Source of the DNA: Smithellaceae bacterium
GTDB taxonomy: Bacteria > Desulfobacterota > Syntrophia > Syntrophales > JAQULV01
Length of the DNA stretch: 9,363 nt
NCBI GenBank assembly: GCA_028718405.1
Contig: JAQULV010000027.1
Location: forward strand, 1-9,363
Reading direction: 5' to 3'
The notes below the pieces were generated by a model that was not told the origin of the DNA, did no database searches, and saw nothing but the letters and a program-made list of their open reading frames with translations. The translations under genes and the position numbers were made by a program. Positions 6,095 through 9,363 of this stretch are shown here, in pieces; the stretch's first letter is position 1, and the number at the start of each line of letters is the position of its first letter.

Positions 6095-8566
6095 CTACGG
6101 GAGATCCGCCACCGTCACCTGCTTCTCCGGGTCCGACGGATCGAAGGTGTAGCTCTTCCTGATCCACTCCATCCCGCTTGCCGTCTTCGCTTGAGCCGTG
6201 TAAGTAAAAACGTAGTTCCCCGAAGCGGCCTGGCCCGCCGTGTCGAACCAGATCGTGATCACGGAGACGCCCGTCCCCAGCGAGGTCATGGGGAAGGCCA
6301 TGTCGCTTGCGTATCCCCACTGGAAGCGCGTTTCGGGATCGCTGTCGTTGTATGTCCTGCCGTTGGGCGTCGTCACCGTAATATAGGTTGAGCCCGTCAT
6401 GAGGTTCCGGTTGGGCAGGGCACCCAGGATCTGGAGTTTGAGATAGGTCGTCCCGACATCGGTCGTCTTTCCTTTGTCGAGAACCTCTTCATGGGGCGCC
6501 GTAACGATGTCGCCGAAACTCTGGCCGGGCGGGACGAGATCGTAGGGCGGCGTCTGGACGCCGGCGGGGTAGAGCTGGGCAATTGCCGTTCCGTTGAGGT
6601 TGCGGGGCACCGGGTCGGCCGCGTGCAGCGGATGGCTTCCCGTTTTCATCTCCCAGGCGAGTTTCCCGATCTCCTGCTGAACAGCCTTCAGGGCGTTGGG
6701 TCCGAAATGGCAGGACCCTCCCTCGTAGAACTGAAGCTGGTACTCCTCGGCGGTGACCAGATAACCGGCATAGGCGTTACTGCACTGGGCGACAACGACG
6801 TGCTTGATGGGCCCGTCTTCGTCGCCGTAGCCGTCGCCGTCCTTGTCGCCGTTAAAGACCGTCTTGATCACGTTTTCAATTCGCCGGCCGGCCATGGTGG
6901 TCGTCTCGAAGGGAATCGCCACAATGATCAGCTCTCCCATCCGGATCAACTGGAGCGGCAGGACCTCAGGGCTGAAGGGGGAAAGCGATGTCTCGCCCGT
7001 CTTGGTATCCGTGTAAGGGAAGACCCCCAGGCCGTCGGGAAGGATAATGGGCTTGGGGTCCTGGCCCGCCAGGTATGCGGGATCGAGAGCGGCGGGTAGG
7101 AAGGAGAGCACCCCGGGGTAGATGGTCTCCAGAGAAGATGTGAGTTCCAGAACCGACATGAGATCGATAAGGGGACCGATTCCGTAACTTCCCAGGGAAT
7201 CCATGCCCGCCATATGGGTGAAGATATTGTCTGTTGTCGTCCCTTCCCTGAAGATAATAAGCGGCGTGTTGGAGTCCTCGGAGCTCGCGCCCAGGGTCGA
7301 GATGCCCGTCGCCGCGGCCACGGTGTGCCAAGGCGTATTGGGGTCGTCGCTTATCCGGTTGTAGTATTTCTGCGGGCTGTCGCTCACAACCCTGGAAAAA
7401 TCTATATAGCGATGGCGGTAGTCGATGACGCGGCCGAGCTTTTCCTTCTTGCCGTGCGTGTACAGCTCCAGCGCCTTGTCGAATTGTCTTTGCCCCATCT
7501 CCTTGCAGTGCGGCCAGTCGGCGTTGACGTCGCTCTTGGCGGGCATCCCGAACTTGATGTTGCCCGAAACGTCGCCGCAGTTAGCCTGGGCAAAGGCCCC
7601 CACCATCCCGGGGAATTTCCGCTCCCAAAGCAGTTCGGCGTAGCCCTTGTTGTCGCCGGAGATATAGCGCCAGTAGGAACCAAGCGACGTCGGGTGCAGG
7701 GCATACCAGTTCACCATCGCCTTGTCGCCGATCCGAAGAAGGGTCATCTTCTTGTTCGTGTTGTTCCATCTCTTCCCGTTCACGTAGCCCGTGCCGCGGA
7801 CCTGGCCGTCGTTCAGGTGCACGTGTTCGTTGATCCCGTCCACATACTTGCCGAAGTCAGAGGTCTCTTCAGAGGACTCAAAACCTCCCTCCTGGTCAAC
7901 ACCGGCGAGATCTTCACCGTAGTGGGCCTTTTCCAAAACCGGATTGTTTTCGTAGGAGCGAGGTGAGCGGTTCCAGCCGCACTGATAGAGGTCGCCCGTG
8001 GTCAAACTGAGCTCTTCACCGCTATCCTGCTGGGCATCGGCGATGGCGTCCTTGATGGCCGCGACGATCCCGTTCACCTGGGCGTCGAAGCATTCCTGGC
8101 TGAAACCGATGGGTGCCAGATTGTATTTCCAGTAGTGGGACGATCCGGCCGGCCCCGCGTGGGTGTGCGTCCCCTGGAGCCAGACGTTCTCCTCCGACCA
8201 ACCGGAGTCGACCTCACTCTGGAGTCTTTCGATCACGGCCTGCTTAACTCCCTGGAAGATCATCCCGATATCGCAGGTGACATAGGCGATCTTGGTCTTG
8301 CCCTGGACGAAGACAAAGGCTCGGGCGAACTGGCGCATGCCGATCCCTTTTCCTTGCTGCGTGGGATCGGACATTCCCATGAAGGCGAGTATTGCGGAAG
8401 GCCCCGTGACGTCCGCCTTGCCGACCCCAACCTTGATGGCGTCGGCGGAAGTCTCCGGGCCAGGAGTAGTGGGATCGACGACCGTGGTATATTCTTTATC
8501 GGCACAGCCGGATAAGAACAGACAGGCGACGAACGTCGCCAGAAAGAAACGCAACAGATTCTTCAT
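6095..8566 (-). CDS. Neutral/alkaline ceramidase family lipoprotein
   Basis: Neutral ceramidases are zinc amidases that release fatty acid from ceramide-like N-acyl lipids. This 823-residue protein starts with a lipoprotein signal peptide: basic MKNLLR, a hydrophobic core, and lipobox LSGC with C21 lipidated. Residue +2 is Ala, so the outer membrane is expected, and a Thr/Pro-rich linker follows. Family motifs occur in order: GTHTHAGPAG (H134, H136), NWYALHPTSLG (H291), NCGDVSGN with the nucleophile serine at S334, KPIIL, PFETTTMAGRR (E554), and NAYAGYLVTAEEY (Y599 onward) before YEGGS. The three His/Glu motifs and the Tyr region match the zinc site known from the Pseudomonas enzyme. The last ~160 residues (with DPETRFQW) fit the immunoglobulin-like C-terminal ceramidase domain. 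It is longer than the roughly 650-residue bacterial enzymes and contains an acidic loop, DKDGDGYGDEDG, at 574-585. The ATG at 8566 is preferred over 8599 because the ribosome site and signal peptide fit it. The true substrate may be another N-acyl lipid. Confidence 0.93.
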   Translation of the reverse strand: MKNLLRFFLATFVACLFLSGCADKEYTTVVDPTTPGPETSADAIKVGVGKADVTGPSAILAFMGMSDPTQQGKGIGMRQFARAFVFVQGKTKIAYVTCDIGMIFQGVKQAVIERLQSEVDSGWSEENVWLQGTHTHAGPAGSSHYWKYNLAPIGFSQECFDAQVNGIVAAIKDAIADAQQDSGEELSLTTGDLYQCGWNRSPRSYENNPVLEKAHYGEDLAGVDQEGGFESSEETSDFGKYVDGINEHVHLNDGQVRGTGYVNGKRWNNTNKKMTLLRIGDKAMVNWYALHPTSLGSYWRYISGDNKGYAELLWERKFPGMVGAFAQANCGDVSGNIKFGMPAKSDVNADWPHCKEMGQRQFDKALELYTHGKKEKLGRVIDYRHRYIDFSRVVSDSPQKYYNRISDDPNTPWHTVAAATGISTLGASSEDSNTPLIIFREGTTTDNIFTHMAGMDSLGSYGIGPLIDLMSVLELTSSLETIYPGVLSFLPAALDPAYLAGQDPKPIILPDGLGVFPYTDTKTGETSLSPFSPEVLPLQLIRMGELIIVAIPFETTTMAGRRIENVIKTVFNGDKDGDGYGDEDGPIKHVVVAQCSNAYAGYLVTAEEYQLQFYEGGSCHFGPNALKAVQQEIGKLAWEMKTGSHPLHAADPVPRNLNGTAIAQLYPAGVQTPPYDLVPPGQSFGDIVTAPHEEVLDKGKTTDVGTTYLKLQILGALPNRNLMTGSTYITVTTPNGRTYNDSDPETRFQWGYASDMAFPMTSLGTGVSVITIWFDTAGQAASGNYVFTYTAQAKTASGMEWIRKSYTFDPSDPEKQVTVADLP

Positions 8567-8569
8567 ATA

Positions 8570-8577
8570 CCCCCCCT
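8570..8577 (-). promoter_or_regulatory. Ribosome binding site of the ceramidase gene
   Basis: On the minus strand an A followed by seven G residues ends three bases before the ATG at 8566. This purine-rich site sits well for the start that begins the lipoprotein signal peptide. The further upstream ATG at 8599 would place eleven extra residues before the signal peptide. Confidence 0.65.
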
Positions 8578-8682
8578 GCCGAACGATGAGACCCCTCATT
8601 CCCCCAAGACACAGGAATCACAAATGCGTCGGAGGAATGCCCCTGGGATGCTTCAAGATCGGCTGATGATTCGTGTGGGGGA

Positions 8683-8711
8683 CACATAGCGGAAAGAGAA
8701 GATTTAGTCAA
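8683..8711 (-). promoter_or_regulatory. Possible promoter of the ceramidase gene
   Basis: On the minus strand TTGACT (8711-8706, five of six matches to the -35 consensus) is followed after 17 bases by TATGTG (8688-8683, only three of six). It lies in the 196-base gap between the 139-residue gene and the ceramidase and would give a leader of about 110 bases. The weak -10 suggests either an activator-dependent promoter or a chance match. The rest of this gap shows no clear hairpin terminator or small gene. Confidence 0.3.
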
Positions 8712-8762
8712 CAAACATTCGACAACGAGCCGATATTCGATGGCGGCTGTCAAGCCCCGGGA

Positions 8763-9182
8763 TCATTCGGCAAGTCTCTCCAGGGAAAAATACATGACCT
8801 TAAAAGCCCGCCCGCCTAACGCATAGACACCGCGGCCCAGGTAATACCCCTCCCTGATCCTCTTCAGTTCGTCGTTGAGAGGGCGAAGCCAAAAGGGGTT
8901 GCCGGGGCGGTTGTAGTTGATGCGTAGAATATTCTCGCCGTCGCCCAGAACGGAAGGTCCCACTTCGATACGGAAATCACCCACCCGCAGCGATCCCAGG
9001 AATTCGTTGTAACCACCTCCGGAATACTCCACGCTCTCGGGAAAAAACTTCCGATGGCCGAAAAAGCGGACCTCGGGCAGGAGCCCCGTTACGAGGCGTA
9101 CGGCGAAGTGACCGCGCATCTCCGCGGGCGTGGGTGTTGCTCCCGTGGCGAACACCTTCTTGAGACTCCAGGAATCTTTCAT
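8763..9182 (-). CDS. Conserved-looking protein of unknown function, partner of the GMC oxidoreductase
   Basis: I cannot name the family. The 139-residue protein has no signal peptide, lipobox or membrane segment. It is rich in aromatic and glycine residues arranged as short alternating stretches: RFFGHRKFF (~39-47), YNEFLGSLRVGDFRIEV (~58-74), ENILRINYNRPGNPFWLR (~83-100), EGYYLGRGVYAL (~111-122) and FKVMYFSLERL (~127-137). This pattern suggests a small beta-barrel, perhaps lipocalin-like, that could hold a hydrophobic ligand. That is fold guessing, not homology. The ATG at 9182 lies four bases after the GMC stop and has a strong ribosome site, so the two genes are almost certainly co-translated. 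A role in binding or delivering the oxidoreductase's substrate or product is a reasonable inference. Confidence 0.8.
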   Translation of the reverse strand: MKDSWSLKKVFATGATPTPAEMRGHFAVRLVTGLLPEVRFFGHRKFFPESVEYSGGGYNEFLGSLRVGDFRIEVGPSVLGDGENILRINYNRPGNPFWLRPLNDELKRIREGYYLGRGVYALGGRAFKVMYFSLERLAE

Positions 9183-9186
9183 GAAT

Positions 9187-9363
9187 TTACTCCTGTGTGA
9201 GAATCTGTTCGATCCGGTCAGCGGCCCGGGTGGACATGGCCATGATTGTTACCTGGGGGTTCACGCCGAGGCTGGTCCGCACGGCACTGCCGTCGACGAT
9301 AAAAAGCCCGGGAACCTCGTGGCACTGGTGGTCGATGTCGATGGCCGAGTCCTTGCCGGAGAT
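9187..9363 (-). CDS. GMC-family flavin oxidoreductase, C-terminal 58 residues only
   Basis: The frame is open to the right edge of the window, so only the C-terminus is seen. GMC enzymes are FAD-dependent alcohol oxidases or dehydrogenases (cholesterol oxidase, choline and glucose-type). The visible part carries the family's C-terminal signature: GLFIVDGSAVRTSLGVNPQV followed by TIMAMSTRAADRI. It holds the FAD-contacting VDGS segment and the conserved NP, whose Asn is the second member of the catalytic His/Asn pair. The pattern DGS-x9-NP-x-VTI-x-A most resembles cholesterol-oxidase-like members. The partner histidine and the N-terminal FAD-binding motif are outside the window, so the subclass is uncertain. 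It is the first visible gene of the minus-strand block and is followed directly by the 139-residue gene. Confidence 0.88.
   Translation of the reverse strand: MSGKDSAIDIDHQCHEVPGLFIVDGSAVRTSLGVNPQVTIMAMSTRAADRIEQILTQE
9190..9194 (-). promoter_or_regulatory. Ribosome binding site of the 139-residue protein gene
   Basis: AGGAG on the minus strand overlaps the last codons of the GMC gene and lies seven bases before the ATG at 9182. Strength and spacing are near ideal, which supports this start and indicates translational coupling to the oxidoreductase. Confidence 0.75.

Noticed and set aside
6491..7966. Plus-strand frames at 6491-7099 and 7214-7966 opposite the ceramidase
   Set aside because: Both are antisense to a frame carrying all ceramidase motifs and show no domain or ribosome site of their own.
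8567..8599. Ceramidase start at 8599
   Set aside because: It would put eleven residues before a complete lipoprotein signal peptide, while the G-rich ribosome site sits just before the ATG at 8566.
8635..8690. Short inverted repeats in the gap before the ceramidase gene (for example GTGT-ggggg-ACAC)
   Set aside because: Arms of only four bases and no T-tract. Too weak to call a terminator or operator.
8725..8753. Perfect TTGACA on the minus strand just after the 139-residue gene
   Set aside because: At 16-18 base spacing there is no acceptable -10 (GCTCGT at 17), so it is not called a promoter.

Overview
The window looks like chromosomal DNA of a GC-rich, Gram-negative, probably anaerobic bacterium. 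A glycyl radical enzyme (GRE) with its activase points to anaerobic metabolism. A multi-PAS HD-GYP sensor and a lipobox-bearing secreted enzyme are both common in Desulfobacterota/Deltaproteobacteria (for example Syntrophales-like lineages). The taxonomic placement is inferred from gene style only and is not secure.

The layout is two convergent blocks. The plus-strand block (1-6046) starts with the C-terminal two-thirds of a GRE, open at the left edge. Its activating radical-SAM protein overlaps it by 14 bases. Seventeen bases further on is a 964-residue cytoplasmic sensor with six PAS domains and an HD-GYP domain, predicted to hydrolyse cyclic-di-GMP. These three genes probably form one transcription unit. 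After an 85-base gap with a reasonable sigma70-like promoter comes a cytoplasmic cyclophilin (ppiB). A GC hairpin with T-tracts on both sides then separates ppiB from the minus-strand block and can serve both convergent genes.

The minus-strand block (6095-9363), read right to left, holds three genes. First is the last 58 residues of a GMC-family flavin oxidoreductase (cholesterol-oxidase-like C-terminus). Next is a 139-residue protein of unknown function, coupled to it by a 4-base gap. After a 196-base gap with a possible promoter comes an 823-residue predicted outer-membrane lipoprotein of the neutral ceramidase family. The ceramidase keeps the recognisable zinc-binding and catalytic motifs, but it carries an acidic DxDxDG-type calcium-loop insertion and a changed residue after the catalytic serine.

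Taken together, the left block suggests a fermentative radical enzyme of unknown substrate linked to second-messenger signalling. The right block suggests extracellular or envelope lipid processing (amide-linked lipid hydrolysis plus alcohol/sterol-type oxidation). The substrates of both blocks are inference. I saw no RNA genes, CRISPR arrays, insertion sequences or long repeats.
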